From: Lepraria neglecta
Lineage: Eukaryota; Ascomycota; Lecanoromycetes; Lecanorales; Stereocaulaceae
Reading direction: 5' to 3'
DNA length: 64,000 nucleotides
NCBI GenBank assembly: GCA_033220425.1
Contig: CM065648.1
Coordinates: 3,348,001-3,412,000, forward strand
Shown here: positions 1 to 11,718 of the stretch, piece after piece
Layout of the letters: each line of letters opens with the position of its first letter
How positions within the stretch are numbered: the stretch's first letter is position 1
Translations under genes and position numbers: made by a program
Notes under the pieces: generated by a model
Seen by the model: the letters and a program-made list of their open reading frames with translations, nothing else
The model's database searches: none
What the model was told of the DNA's origin: nothing

Positions 1-431
1 CGGGCAAGAAAGGACACTGTGGGGCATATAGCTGGCTGAGCATAGAATGGTTTCGTACCGATTTCTCAGCCACCAAGCATTCATCTTAAGATACCACACG
101 ATTTTGCTTGTAGAGTAATAGAAGAAGCAAGTCTCATAATCACTATCTACATAACCCAAGGGTATCGTACAATGTCCAAGTTCCGAACGCGCCAGGCAAT
201 CCACATCCACCCTCCCCATTGCGCTCATCGACCCACCCTAGAAGTGGAAATAAGGAATGCTTTCATAACAACCTGCAAGGCGCTCATACCATTATTCGAC
301 GGACCTGCAAAGATATCTCGCGCTAGGCAAGAACATGCCCAGCGAAGATGCATCTGACATAGGAAATGTATGCGACCAGGGAGGGTTGAAGCTCTTTAGT
401 GGGCGCGAGAGCTGAGAGAAGAGAGGGAGCT
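1..431. other. Intergenic, no gene seen
   Basis: Short open frames only, none with recognisable composition or motifs. Probably 3' flank of the small basic-protein gene that ends at 432. Confidence 0.4.
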
Positions 432-880
432 CTAAACAGCAGCTTTCTTGGGGCGACCTTTGCCATCGGTGCCCTTGATCTTCTTGGTGCCGGCAGCCTG
501 CAAGAAACCCATTAGCTTAAACCCCCACATATACACATACTTCTGCACTTCCAAGGACGCGCCCGGCGTCCTCCACTACAAAACGTGTATACACATACCT
601 TCTTCCCAGGCTTCCTCTCCACCTTCCCCTCCGCCTTCTCAACCAACCCTTTAACCTTATCCCCCACACTCGTCTTCTTCTTCGGCGCAGCCTTCTTCTT
701 CTCCACGCGCCCCGTCGTCGTAGCCTTAGCGCGCGGCTTACTCATATTGGCCTTCGGCTTCCCTCCCGCCGTCTTGGTCGTGGTTTTGGTTTTGGTCTTG
801 CGGGTTGTGGTGGTCGTGGGCTCGATGGTGAAGGGTTTGCGGGGGGCGGCGTTGCCGGTTGCGCCGCGGGTGAGGGCCAT
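432..880 (-). CDS. Small basic AT-hook-like protein (115 aa)
   Basis: Two exons, 880-599 and 497-432, joined across a 101-bp intron (498-598) with a GTATGT donor and a TTGCAG acceptor. The product is about 115 aa and very rich in Lys, Thr and Ala, with a TTTTT/KTKTK stretch near residues 20-35. The central segment GDKVKGLVEKAEGKVE could form a short amphipathic helix. The second exon encodes a GRPKK core near the C terminus, which is the minimal AT-hook for binding the minor groove of AT-rich DNA. A chromatin or nucleolar role is inferred from composition only; no larger domain is visible. Without the splice the first exon runs into non-basic sequence, which supports the intron. I do not recognise a named gene. 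Confidence 0.65.
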
Positions 881-1490
881 TGTTTCTTTGGTTTGGGGGA
901 GGGAGAGGTGGATTTGGGTGAGGGTAGAGCTAAAGAGGAGGGTAAGCTTGGTGCATTTGGGCGTGTGGGTGTGGGAAGGGGAAGGCCGGTGGTGGTGGTG
1001 GTGGAAGGGGGAGTCCCGGCGCGTGAGAGCGCGGGCCGGGTTTGTTTATATTTCTGGGCGCGGGGCTTACTATTGTGGTACAGGTGGATCTGAAGCTGGA
1101 TCCTGAGTCGGACGCAGAAGGCGACTCTGATTCAAAGCTTCTGGGGTTTTAAAGATGTATGGTTGTTGAGATGTTCAAAAAGCAAGGGGTGTTGTTGTTG
1201 TGAGGAGGTACTGCAGTTTCAGAACCGGATAAGGCGCAAGGTTATTTTGGGTGTCACAGATCAAAACAACAACAAATGTATTAGCCAGCCTATTTTATGC
1301 ATTCCATAACCGCTTGCCATAAAGCTTCTAATAATGCTAGTAATGCTCCATAAAATGCTAAGGTATCAATCAAATGAAAATCAATGGTCTATTTTTGTTT
1401 CTGGTATCGCACGCAGATGGCCTTCCCACATCCTATCCGTTTTGTGCATGATGGTGCTGGTGAGATCGCAATCCTTCATGCGCCATTGAG
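881..1490. other. Intergenic region with simple repeat
   Basis: Promoter side of the small basic gene and 3' flank of the glutamate dehydrogenase gene. A short (GGT)n tract lies at about 990-1003. No other gene seen. Confidence 0.4.
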
Positions 1491-4400
1491 TCACTGTTGA
1501 TTAAGCCTTGCCATTCTCTTCGTCATGCTTTGCGAATGTTAGCTGGTGATCTTTTAATGTAAGAAGATGGAGGGGACTTACAAATCGAAGAACGCGAATT
1601 GGCTTGGGCTGCTGCCGAACTCGTACACGAATCGACTGGCCAGGTAGCTACCAAAGATAGCACGGAGATAGTTGTCAGGTACCTAGATCAAGTTAGTAAA
1701 GAGTTTGCTCATACGGTCTGTGCTTGATGAGTTACAGAAGGCAACTCAGGTAGACTTACGCGTTCAATAATAGTAGCTAGTCCAATCTTCTCCAGTAGCA
1801 ACCTCGGCAGCGCATCTTCGAGAACCGAGTCTCGCAGCTCAGTGTTCTTCCAGAGATCCTGCTTTTGCAGTTCCTCGTCCAGATTTGTAATGGCAATGCT
1901 CAAAGTATCGCTGAGAGTGCTCCGTGCAATACCAGTCTGTTGATGTTCTCGCCAGATGGCTTCGAATTCAAGTCTGGCGTTGCGCTTGATTGTTTCCTGG
2001 ACCTCTTTGACGTAGGCATCATAGAAGGGAGGAGCTGTGCCGTCTTCGCGAATGCACATGTTCTCGACGAAACCCTGTTCATCGAAAGCCAGTGATGCGA
2101 GGACTTCGAGAGACGACGATGTGACACCGCCTTTGTTTGCTGATGCATCCTTGTACAGGATGCAGCCAGCCTTCTCCAGGCGCAGCTTGGCGTCTTGCGT
2201 AATAAAGAGATTGGCTCCCTCAACAATGTACGGGATTGTACTTTTACCATCAACAATGAGCTTGTTGACGGTACTGAGATCGATGGACTCGGGTCTGCCA
2301 CCGCAAGGAACGAAGACGTCGAAATTCTTGCCTCCCCGTAGATGGAAGGTGTTGCGGAACATCATGCCGTTGTTGACCGTCTCCCCAGAGGGTAGTGTGA
2401 TGTTGGTCTCTTCGACTAGGACGCGGTATCCTTCAGCAGAAAGTTTGGTGGTGTCGTACTCAGAAATCATTGCACGCTTCTTTGCTAGTCTTACGAGCTC
2501 TTCATGGTTAAGGCCATGAGGATCGACAAGAACACCTGCACCATCGACGATGGCAGTGTACCTCTCGTTTCCTAACAAGATCTCGTTGGATCCTAAATCA
2601 CCATCTGGGCCACCAGTCTGCAGCTTTCGGACCGCATCTGGCCGAAGGTTGAGCTTTCTGTAGATCCCTAGGACGAATTCTCTGACAGACAAAGTAGTCA
2701 TGCCATAGGCATCGTGAGGGATACCACCTAATCTCGGAGCCTTCCCTGTGAAGAAAGACTTCCACCATGGCGCTCCTCTTGTTCTGGCGTGCTCAGTTGC
2801 CCAATTGACCAGATCCGCGGTATTTTCGTCTGGGCCCATGAAGAGTATTTCTTGTTGACCGTGCAGATCGACGATTGGGTCCTTGATTCCAGGGCTTGTT
2901 GGAGGAAGGAGAAGGTCCATTATGCTGTCGATGTATTTCTCAAAGGCTACCTTGGCCCTGTCTTGATGGTGCACGTCCAGGAGAATGACACCTTTCGAAC
3001 CGCCTTCTGGTATGTCCTTGTTCTTGCGTTGCTGAGTATTGGCGAGATTATAGTTCTCATCGAAGAGCGACCTGGCATTGATTGAATATGCTTCACGGTT
3101 CCTTGACTTGACAATGCGAATACCGCCACGTGCAATGTCTCGAAAGCGAAGATGAAACCCACGGAACTCCGAGCTAATGACCAGAAACATGCCGTACAAA
3201 GGTTGAGGGTATTCGACTTTGGGGAGAAAATTAGGATTCAGTCTAAAGCTCAAAGCGACTTTCGTCGGGGTATAGAAATTGGTCTTCAGAACGCCAGCGT
3301 TGAAGACTCTGAAAGCAGTCATGACCATCTCATCGTGCTCGTTTGCAGCAGTCTTCGAGATCAATGACTTGAGCTGAGCGTCATCCAGGACGACATCAAC
3401 TTTGAGGCGCAGGTAGCTTAGTGTAGGAATGAAATCATCTTGCTCGCCCCTGGTTTGAACGTAGTGGGTATTGGCGAAAGCCAAGTACAACGACCGTACG
3501 AGATCAGGGTACTTGTTGATAATTTCAAGGATGTAGTCCGAGGTGAAGGTCTCGGTCCTGAGACGTCGCTTGATCTTCGACAGCATTTCTGCGTGCACTG
3601 TGTTGTTCGGATCCAGTATAGAGGCAAGCGACGCGTATTCCGATCCCAGACGATTCAAGAAATGTCCAACAAACACCCAAACGCAGTGCGCATAGATCGT
3701 CTCCTGCAAGCTCAGGCGGCCACTTGCGAAATGGCTTTGGAATTTGTTTTGGGGTATGCAGTACAGCAACGAGACCTCCTTCATGATCTGATGGATTGCG
3801 GCCTCGATCGGTGGAAACCTGGCATTAGAGGTTGTCTGGGGAAGAGGCCGTAGGTAAATGGACATGATCGTAATGCCATTGGAGAATTGTTCCACGTATT
3901 TCCTTGAGCTCGTGCATCCATAGTAGTGGTATAGATCCGAGAGAGCGCTGAACATTCCCATGGCCGAACCTTGCCGATATGCAATGACAAGTCTCTTCTC
4001 CCTGCTAGCTTCCATCTCAAACATTTCAATGACTGGTCCAGTCCTCCCCACCACATTGTTCATGACTTCTTGATAGATAGCCTTGGTATTTTCTGTAGCT
4101 TTCTGCAAGAACCTCTTCTCCCCAATGATATCGATACTCGTCTCTTCTGATCCAGGATTGGGATTGGCGAAGTGACACTTGTAGACAAAATAGCAGCGCA
4201 GCTGCTGATCTTTCTCTCCTGGAAGGTGACTGCCAGAACGGAAGGTCTCCACTCGATAGCTGTTGCTGCTCGTAGAAACATTGACGTACTTCTCATCGAT
4301 GCGCTGTTCGTACCTTGGGCCATCGATCACACTGACACCAGGTGTACTTGTGTCTATGTATACAGCGTGATCGGCCGCCTCCTTGTCCAGACGGATCTCC

Positions 4401-4923
4401 AAACGACCATCGTCTCGAGCGTAGGCTGCCACTTTTCCCGCGTATAGTGAAAGTATGTGATTGACAATTGCTGGAACGGTTTCCGTTTGGAAGTACAGGT
4501 CATCGATACCCAGCTCGTTGTAGAACCAATTCGTCTCCGATTCGACAAATTCAGGCGGTATGAAGCCTTTCTCTTCGATTTGATCCATGACTACAGAGTT
4601 TCGCAATTAGCACCCATTGAAGTGAAGACCCATTTTGGGCCTGCGAATCGCATACCCTGATCCATTTGCAGCTCCTTGCCCTCAAATTTGGGAGCCACAT
4701 AGCCAGAGCCTTCCTCGTGCAATACCTTGTGTGAGCTCGGTCCCGGGACACTCAGATGAGTTGGTTGCGGTGACGGCCGACGGTCAGGGGTGCGGACCAC
4801 ATGATCAAGCAGCTTGTTGTAAACTCCATTCCGCGGTAGTCGCTCTTGAGGTTCTGCAGTTGACTCTCTCCGTGGCAACTGGACGGGCTCCATATCGCCG
4901 TCAGAGGAATCAGGCTCAGTCAT
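1491..4923 (-). CDS. GDH2: NAD-specific glutamate dehydrogenase (1078 aa)
   Basis: Catabolic NAD-dependent glutamate dehydrogenase: glutamate + NAD to 2-oxoglutarate + ammonium + NADH. Four exons: 4923-4656, 4590-1760, 1682-1582 and 1527-1491, with introns of 65, 77 and 54 bp. The joins restore the family sequences MDQVMDQIEEKGF, ERVPDNYLRAIFGSY and FAFFDFMTKRMA. The glycine-rich substrate-site block (GGIRIVKSR, then NKDIPEGGSKG) is intact and a nucleotide-binding half follows, as in the large fungal enzymes of about 1050-1100 aa. I chose the ATG at 4923 because it gives 1078 aa and has an ACC-ATG context. The frame stays open upstream to an ATG at 5187, adding 88 residues without a recognisable domain. 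No frameshift or missing motif was seen. Confidence 0.93.
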
Positions 4924-5187
4924 GGTGGTCAGAGAAGGCACACGATGAAGCTTGTAGTAGGATGCGAGCGGGATAGCTTTGAGAGAAGGCCAGAAAGCAA
5001 CGTTGGAAGTCAATGGCTGAGCTGAAGCATTAATGTCCAGACCTTGAAGTGGGACGTGGTGAAGTTTTGATGCCGTCAGGTGATGCCGGCTGGTAGTCCT
5101 GGGAGGGCAATTGACGTGATTGGTGTCGTCGAAGAGCTGAAACCTGTCAACATCGTCTCCGCCAGAAGTATCGGCCGGGCAAGGCAT

Positions 5188-6385
5188 CTTGGGTGAGCTT
5201 TTAGCCTGATCTGATAAGGACCGTTGCCACTAGCAGATAACGCCAAATGTTGGAATGAAAAGAACCCCAAACAATACAACGAACGACGACCGAACGACCT
5301 TTGCACCCAGAACGAGAATATGTACAGCTAGCCACGTTTCTTTAGTGAGTTATCGATTGTGTCTATGTAAGCCTCGTGGAAGGAATTTTTACAGTTTTAT
5401 ATTGGGGGCTCGCTGAGACGATTGCGCTTTGCAACGATTATCCCTGAGGGACATGTGGTGGTAGAGTCTAAGAATACAAGCTCGCCAGGCGACCCTGTTG
5501 CACAATGGCGTCTGAAAATCTGTCTTCTCCATAAGCATCATGTCTCGACTGATTGTAGCAGTTATTGAGCCAGTAGGCGCGGGATTTTAACTTCGTTAAT
5601 TTCTGGGGTATCGCAGGCTACTGCGCATAAAGCCATAGCCGATATTATTTTCCCTCATGCATTGACCACATCCATTTCACGTTGTTCCATACGTGGCCAT
5701 GGTCAAATTCGCTATTCACAGATTTCTACACGAGCTATGATCATGAGAATAGTTGGGACGGGCTACACAAAACTTCATGCCGGCACGGCATGGAATCGGT
5801 GAGCCGAGCGCTGTGTGGATGACACATAACTTCGAGAGACTTTCCCAGCAATGCCATGACAGGTTTGAGTGATCGCCATGGCCGACGCCTGGCTCGTGAC
5901 CACGGCGCTACCCCAGACATCTTCGGAACATAACGAAGAAGCGCAGGCGGCTGAAACATCTGGTGCATTCTGCACGCTCAGATGGGCCGAACTACCTATA
6001 ATTCTATGGGATAGGCTGCCTTGAGTCTTCTCGGGTAAAAGATTTGAAACGCTTCGACTCATGCGTTTCGCAGAGTAGCTATCCTCAAACTCTAGTCCGG
6101 CGGCTTCGAAACTCAAAGCTTCGACTGCTGCGAGGTTGCTTGCAAGGTTGCTTAGCTTTGATGCATCGCTTCGTATCTCGTATGCAGCTTCAAGCTCTGG
6201 TATTATGAATTAGGTTGCTGCATGAATCGGGTTGTCTACCAGACAGTTAGCTGTCTGCAGATAATTATTTGTAGTTAGCTTTCACACCGATTTGGTTATC
6301 TTGGGTGTCGAGAGACCCACATTCTCTCTCCCGTAAGAGGAAGATTTGGACCCTGATGCGGAGGTGTCTAGCCGATAGATTGCCA
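5188..6385. other. Intergenic between NAD-GDH and ADE2 pseudogene
   Basis: About 1.2 kb. It holds the promoter side of the glutamate dehydrogenase gene and the 3' flank of the ADE2-like pseudogene. A 113-codon open frame at 5775-6116 (-) lacks any recognisable motif and is not supported. Confidence 0.4.
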
Positions 6386-8396
6386 TCAACCATCCAAGTC
6401 ATAGGCATCAAACCCCTCGCGATCCATCCTATCAGCTTTCTCGAGTACCGAGGCTGTTTGATTCGCTAGGTGTTCTTCCGGACGTTTTCGGATACTGACA
6501 TTACTGATCGCCAGCATGCGCGCCGCGAGTTGCGCAGCATTCAGAGAGTTGTTGATAGAAACTGTGGGGGCGGGGCATCCTCTCTGCCTCATATTAGTTC
6601 TGATGCAGTTGTCAAGTATCTTTCAGACGAAACTCCAAATCACATACAGGCATCTGAACTGTGCTTAGTAGGCTGTCCATGCCATCTAGCGAACTTCCCT
6701 TGATATGTATCCCAATGACCGGCAGCCAAATTTTAGCTGCCACCATGCCTGGCAAGTGCGCGGCTCCTCCACCAGTGGCAATGATCACTCTAATTCCCTT
6801 AGATGCTAATACTTTCGCAAATTGAACCATCTTCTCTAGTGTCCTATAGGCAGAGTTGATACTAACGCTATATGGTATCCTTAGTTCTTTCAAGAGGCCG
6901 ATTCCCGGAGCAAGCACAAAACGATCGGAATCTGAGCCTATTGTCACTGCCACAAGGGGCGATGTCGCTTGTTTTGCATCATCGGAAGCTGAATTTTGGC
7001 TGTTGGTCGAAATCTGATTTTGATCCGACCGACTTCGCATGCGGTCGACTCGGATCTTGTCAACTAGCTTTGTCAACCGTTGTAAATGACGTTCAGCTTC
7101 ATCTATGAAGCTTGCGAGAATGTTAATGTGGCCCATCTTTCGTCCTGGTCGGGCATCTCCTTTCCCATACAAGTGAATTCTTGCTCCTGAAATAGATAAA
7201 GCCTGCTCGGCCACACGCAGATGAGATTTCGATTGCGCACCCCCAAGTATGTTGAGCATAATAGCATTCGTATCGCGATTGAGGAGTTGTAGACTTCCCT
7301 CGGGTATCGGCAACCCAAGGATAGCTCGCAGGTGGGCATCATACTGAGATAATGGACAAGCTTCAATGGTGTAGTGGCCTTTGTATCGTGAAAGCTTAGT
7401 GCTGCCCATTGAGTAGATTTGGTAAGCTGGAAGCTTACGAGTTGTGTGGCCGTGGAACGATTTCATTGATCAACAATTCCCCTAGGCTATGAGCATGTGC
7501 AAGATTGACAGGGAACCGTTCGCGCTCACCATCTCTAAGCAGAAACATCTCCACCCCCAAAACCCCCTTACCCCAAACCCCGCAACGGCGCGTCTAGCCA
7601 AAACCTGTGCTTGTCGCTGTATGGAGGCTGAAACATTGCGGGCGGGAGCATAGACCAGCTTGCATATGCTTTCCTCATGGACGGTTTCAGCAACCGGGAA
7701 CGCCATGGTCGCTTTCTACCAGTCTGCCGCAGCGTCATTGTCAACTTTAACGACCATGACAGCTAACTCGAGATTAAATCTGGCCCATTGTTCAGAGTAG
7801 AGAGGCCGGTTTCGGAGCATGTCCACGGCCGCTTGTAACACAGACGCATCCTTGACAGCAAAGCCATTGTAGGCTTCTGTTCTAGACTTGAGCATGAATG
7901 GATAGCCATGCTCCTCGCCTAGCTCTTCCAGTTCCGATATGCTATTATCATTCAATGGTACGGATCGCGCAACAGGAAGGCGATGCTTCATCAGATATTC
8001 TTTCTGGTCGTATTTGTCTTGGATGACTCTGATGGTCCTCCAGCTAGGCTGTACCTCGACCTTAGTGCCGTTCACCAGTCTCCAGTCATCCCTAGTCCGA
8101 GTGCCAGTAGACAAATCTTCAATAACTTCCGTATCTACATGTTCAATCTCGATCGTCAAGACATCATATTGTTCAGCAAGCTGACGAATGGCAGTGGGGT
8201 CTGTAAAAGCATCATCAACATGGGTTGAGCGAGCGTTGATCTGCTTGGAAGGAGAGTCAGATCCTTTTTCCAGAGTAATTGTTTTCACATTGAGTCGGTT
8301 GGCAGCCTCCTGGAGCATTGTGCCCAATTGGTCACCTCCGAGCACACCAATAGTTTTGTTCATTATGTCGTTCAATGGACGGTGAAAATTTGCCAT
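6386..8396 (-). pseudogene. ADE2-like AIR carboxylase (PurK-PurE fusion), broken
   Basis: Degenerate copy of fungal phosphoribosylaminoimidazole carboxylase (purine synthesis), with an ATP-grasp PurK half and a C-terminal PurE half in family order. Lesions read directly: GGDQLGTM in place of the GGGQLGRM nucleotide motif; about three residues missing from the DGRGN ATP-grasp loop (near 7860-7871); an in-frame TAG at 7716-7718; a one-base deletion near 7576 where GFWGKG should be. Likely introns lie at 7482-7529, 7379-7438 and 6584-6647; the middle one leaves the frame one base out. In PurE the SAHRTP motif reads SAYRTL, so the catalytic His is Tyr (codon 6846-6848). A 36-bp insertion near 8070-8105 is bracketed by GGCACT repeats. 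The PurE half is still open for more than 200 codons. A functional ADE2 must lie elsewhere. Confidence 0.85.
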
Positions 8397-8812
8397 GCGG
8401 GGATTTAGAATTGAATCCTTGATTAGTCAGCCACTTGCAGCGTCGACCTTGGCGCTCGACTACAGCCATGGAATCAACAATCTCTGGGCCATCGATGCAG
8501 TTCTGAATACATCCAAAGTTTTTCTACAAGCCCTTGTCAATCCTGCGCCGGGTATCCCAAAACGGCATGGAGCATTGCTTTGAGCATGATAGCATCTCCA
8601 CACCTTTCTAGCTTTTCATGCAACACACTAGAACGGTCAGGATGTCAGATGAAGAGTTGAAGGGCGAAAATTTGGGTACGGCGAGACACCAACAACGGCC
8701 GTCTTTACCCTCCAACTAGCTGGGTATCTGCGCCAAGTCTAGCATAGTCAATGTCTGTCCAATTGCGACGCATCTATCTCCAGTATCGCCGCGACCCGGC
8801 AATCATTGGCTC
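8397..8812. other. Intergenic, no gene seen
   Basis: Between two pseudogenes pointing away from each other. No supported ORF or motif. Confidence 0.35.
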
Positions 8813-11007
8813 TTGGGCACTAGCCCGTGCTGCTCAGATATGTCTCAGCAGGCCACAGTCACTTTATCACAAATGACGAAGGCCAGACATTATGCGGTCA
8901 GGTCCGAGAGGTACGGTCAATCGGCGCCACGGCTTCTCGTTAGGGAATCCTTTCCTCATAAGAACCCGAAATTCGGAGAAACAGAAACAGAAATAGGTGA
9001 CGCAAATCAAGAGAGTCTCTTCCGGTTATTTCATTCAAAGATCGACCAAGCCGAGAAGATGGATCTGCATCAAGCTGCGGCTCGAAAAGTTGTATTGGCT
9101 GCTTTGGACGCATATCCCAGCTTCGCCAGTCAAGGCATGGTTGAGCCTCGAGAACCATGGTCCATTATCAATTTGATTCACAATACATATTGAGGTGATG
9201 AAGATTTGCAGCTTTTGGAGACGTTGCGTATACGTGCGGAAGAATTCGCCGTGCACTACATCAGAGGGACTTTACCCCCTAATCCTGGGCTAGCCACCGT
9301 CTACTTACATACTTGTCTTAGTCGGGACAGTCCCAAAAGGCCCTCGAGTTCTGGTAGTGGTTATCTCAAAAGGATGGAAGTTTCCTAAACTGGGACACAC
9401 ATGGGATTGCTTTGGAGGTTATGGCTCGGGCAGGCTCTAGCCTTGCACATTGTGAAGAATTCTACATGAATGCAATCAAGGCACTTCCTCCGGGAGTGCG
9501 TGTGGAACCTTTCTTACATGGATCGATGTTGCCAAGGAGCATGCAGGCAAGCTTCTTTCGTACCCCTCGCCTTGCACTGAGTAGAGGTATCTTCTTCACG
9601 CGGATTAGTCACGGAGATTGGCGCAACGCATACCTCTCGCTAGATATATCTTCAGGTTTTGGACTACAGCCGCTGATGATCGGGTTCTGGAGATAGCAAT
9701 CGCTTTCCGTACTGTCCACGAATCCTACCAGATCTTCTGCCTATACTGCAAAGCGGGAGGTCATGTAAGACCCAGATCATTCAAATCATTGCTTGATAAG
9801 TTAAATAAATCGTCAAGCGCCGTGAAACACAAACAAACACAAGGTCTCGTCCTGGAGAGTCTTGATCTGATAAAAGCCATAGTCCAAGCTCTAGAGACAT
9901 ACTTGGACACAGGAGGAGCCGTCGATGCTAAGCATTTAGAATGCTTGGTCCAAGGTACTCTTAATCTCTCACCCGTTGTCGATACCAGTCGTTCTGAAAA
10001 ACAAGAGATGAACGACAACCCCACCAGCAAGCTAGTCCGAGGTCTTGTTCTGCGAATCTTTCGATTTTTCGAGACAAGAGGTGTTAAACCCTTAGTCCAA
10101 GTTTGTACTACGATTGCCACGATGAGTGCAGCATTAAGAGACTGACCACTCTTTGAACTGGCACAAAAGGTCGTCAAAAGTAACAAATTGCCACGGGATG
10201 ACTGGTTGTATGAGAGACAGCTTCGTGTGGCGGAGAGGCTTGGAGACCCCGAAATGGCTAAAACAGCATGGAGTTGCTTAAGTAGTATTTACCAACAGTC
10301 TCAACGTCGTCTGGGCACTGGCCAGTGGCAGCTTCTGGCGGAGGCAGCAGAAAGCGCTGGAATTCAAACATACTATTTCAACAACGACAGGCCTATATCA
10401 GACGGTATGGTAAAGTAGACAGAACAAGAGATACTATATCTCACCGGTGGGACGACTCGGAAAGCGTCACATGGAGTGAGGAGACTTAGCGACTAGTCAG
10501 GAGTTTCTGCGGAGAACTAGCTTCTCGGCTCGAATACCTTGAGAACAAGATGCTCTCTTCACGACCTATGGGAGGGTCATTCAACGCCGCTTCAATCTGG
10601 AAATGGCCAGAGATTCTTGAGGAGTGGTAGCGTGCTTTATACGGCGAGATGAGCTCTACCAGTACTGGACCTTCCTCATTGCTTGTTGTCAGGTGGAAAA
10701 CGGAATCCAGGACTAGGGTTCCATTCGACCAGCTTCGCTTTCAGTATTAGAATTTAATTAATAAGCCCCTCGTCCAAGCGAGGGACTTCGACATTCGAGC
10801 AAAGGGCATCTAGTGTCACACGGAGGTACATCAATGAAAGCGGTATGGTGGACACTGGCCCACAAAAAATCGATGTGTTTCGAAAAGATGTTGTTTTGCA
10901 CCTCGCAAGTAAAAAGTTATACCGATGAAGGATGGCGCGCCAAGATTCTGAATCTACGAAGCCCCCAATATCAACCCCCTCAATCCCTACGTGGACAAGC
11001 AGCATAA
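8813..11007 (+). pseudogene. PPR-like helical-repeat protein, copy A (broken)
   Basis: Scattered open segments at 8813-9193, 9206-9388, 9412-9696, 9618-10145, 10188-10418 and 10813-11007 match, in the same order, the peptide encoded on the other strand at 16478-19035. Shared anchors, A versus B: HYIRGTLPP/HYLSGSLPP, MLPRSMQ/MIPRSLQ, GDWRN/GDWRN, KHLECLV/RHLECLV, DPEMAKTAW/DSAMVKRAW and KILNLRSPQY/KILNLQSPNY. Third-position differences dominate in the first anchor, so this was once coding. Breaks: TGA at 9191, TAG at 9355-9357 where copy B has TGG CAA, a frame change near 9650-9690 and TGA at 10143. The helical, repeat-like make-up resembles fungal mitochondrial PPR-type RNA-binding proteins, but no exact family is recognised. 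Confidence 0.7.
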
Positions 11008-11363
11008 TGAGGTCGGCAAGTCTCAAACTACATTGACACAGTCTCTTTTGCAATTCCCCTCAGCAGAGAGGACTACCATGAGTTTGGCCAGCTAAAAGAA
11101 TTACGATCATGGTATCTGCAAGCGAAATTGCGAACTTGAGCCCAAAAAAAGGACTACACAAAGGGGCCGTCCCAACTCAATGTGGGCAAATCCCAGTTTA
11201 TATAATACAGTCAAAGCCTATTATTACATGACTTACCATCCCAGCAATCCATTCCAGCAGTAGAAGATTCTAACGACCGCCGCCCTGCTACGTCAACTGA
11301 ACCGAAAGCAATGCCTACGCCTTTCTACCCATACATTTTCCCCCTCAATTCTGCCGCCCACAG
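11008..11363. other. Intergenic, no gene seen
   Basis: Downstream flank of pseudogene copy A. Nothing recognisable. Confidence 0.35.
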
Positions 11364-11600
11364 TCACTGACAGTATCGCCTATCCTCCTGCTCACAATTC
11401 GACCACTGATCCATCGATGCTGGGAAGCCGACGGGCGAGGGAGGCGGCGGAGCTGGTTGTTGGACGATGGATCTGGTATCTGTTGATAGAGAGACCTTGG
11501 GACGGGACGACGCAAGAATTGCTCTTGAGAGGTCTTGGCTGAGGGTGTCTGAGCTGGCTACGGAGAGCCGTCGGCGGTCTTGAGGAATAGGGGACGTCAT
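11364..11600 (-). CDS. Small hypothetical protein (78 aa), tentative
   Basis: A 78-codon ORF rich in Ser, Pro and Arg, starting MTSPIPQDRRRLS. A repeated Ser/Asp/Leu segment (SSDTLSQDLSRAIL) precedes a run of prolines, and the end is Cys/Glu/Arg-rich. It has no signal peptide or membrane segment. The start context is reasonable, but no splice signals or homologue are recognised, so it could be a chance ORF. An overlapping 108-codon frame on the same strand (11392-11718) has lower-quality composition, and I regard that one as a shadow. Confidence 0.35.
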   Translation of the reverse strand: MTSPIPQDRRRLSVASSDTLSQDLSRAILASSRPKVSLSTDTRSIVQQPAPPPPSPVGFPASMDQWSNCEQEDRRYCQ

Positions 11601-11718
11601 TATGAGGGTTTGAGGAATATGAGGATAGATGAGACGAGGGACGAAGGCGATGTGGATTATGTGGATTATGTTCCGACGTTTGGTGCTTGTAATGAGCTGC
11701 CGTCATGTCAGTCATCAA

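Noticed and set aside
585-1106. 173-codon ORF on the + strand
   Set aside because: It is antisense to the spliced basic-protein gene, with Val/Phe-rich composition typical of the reverse reading of a Lys/Thr/Ala-rich gene.
5775-6116. 113-codon ORF (-) between NAD-GDH and the ADE2 copy
   Set aside because: No motif, no splice signals and Ser-rich random-like composition.
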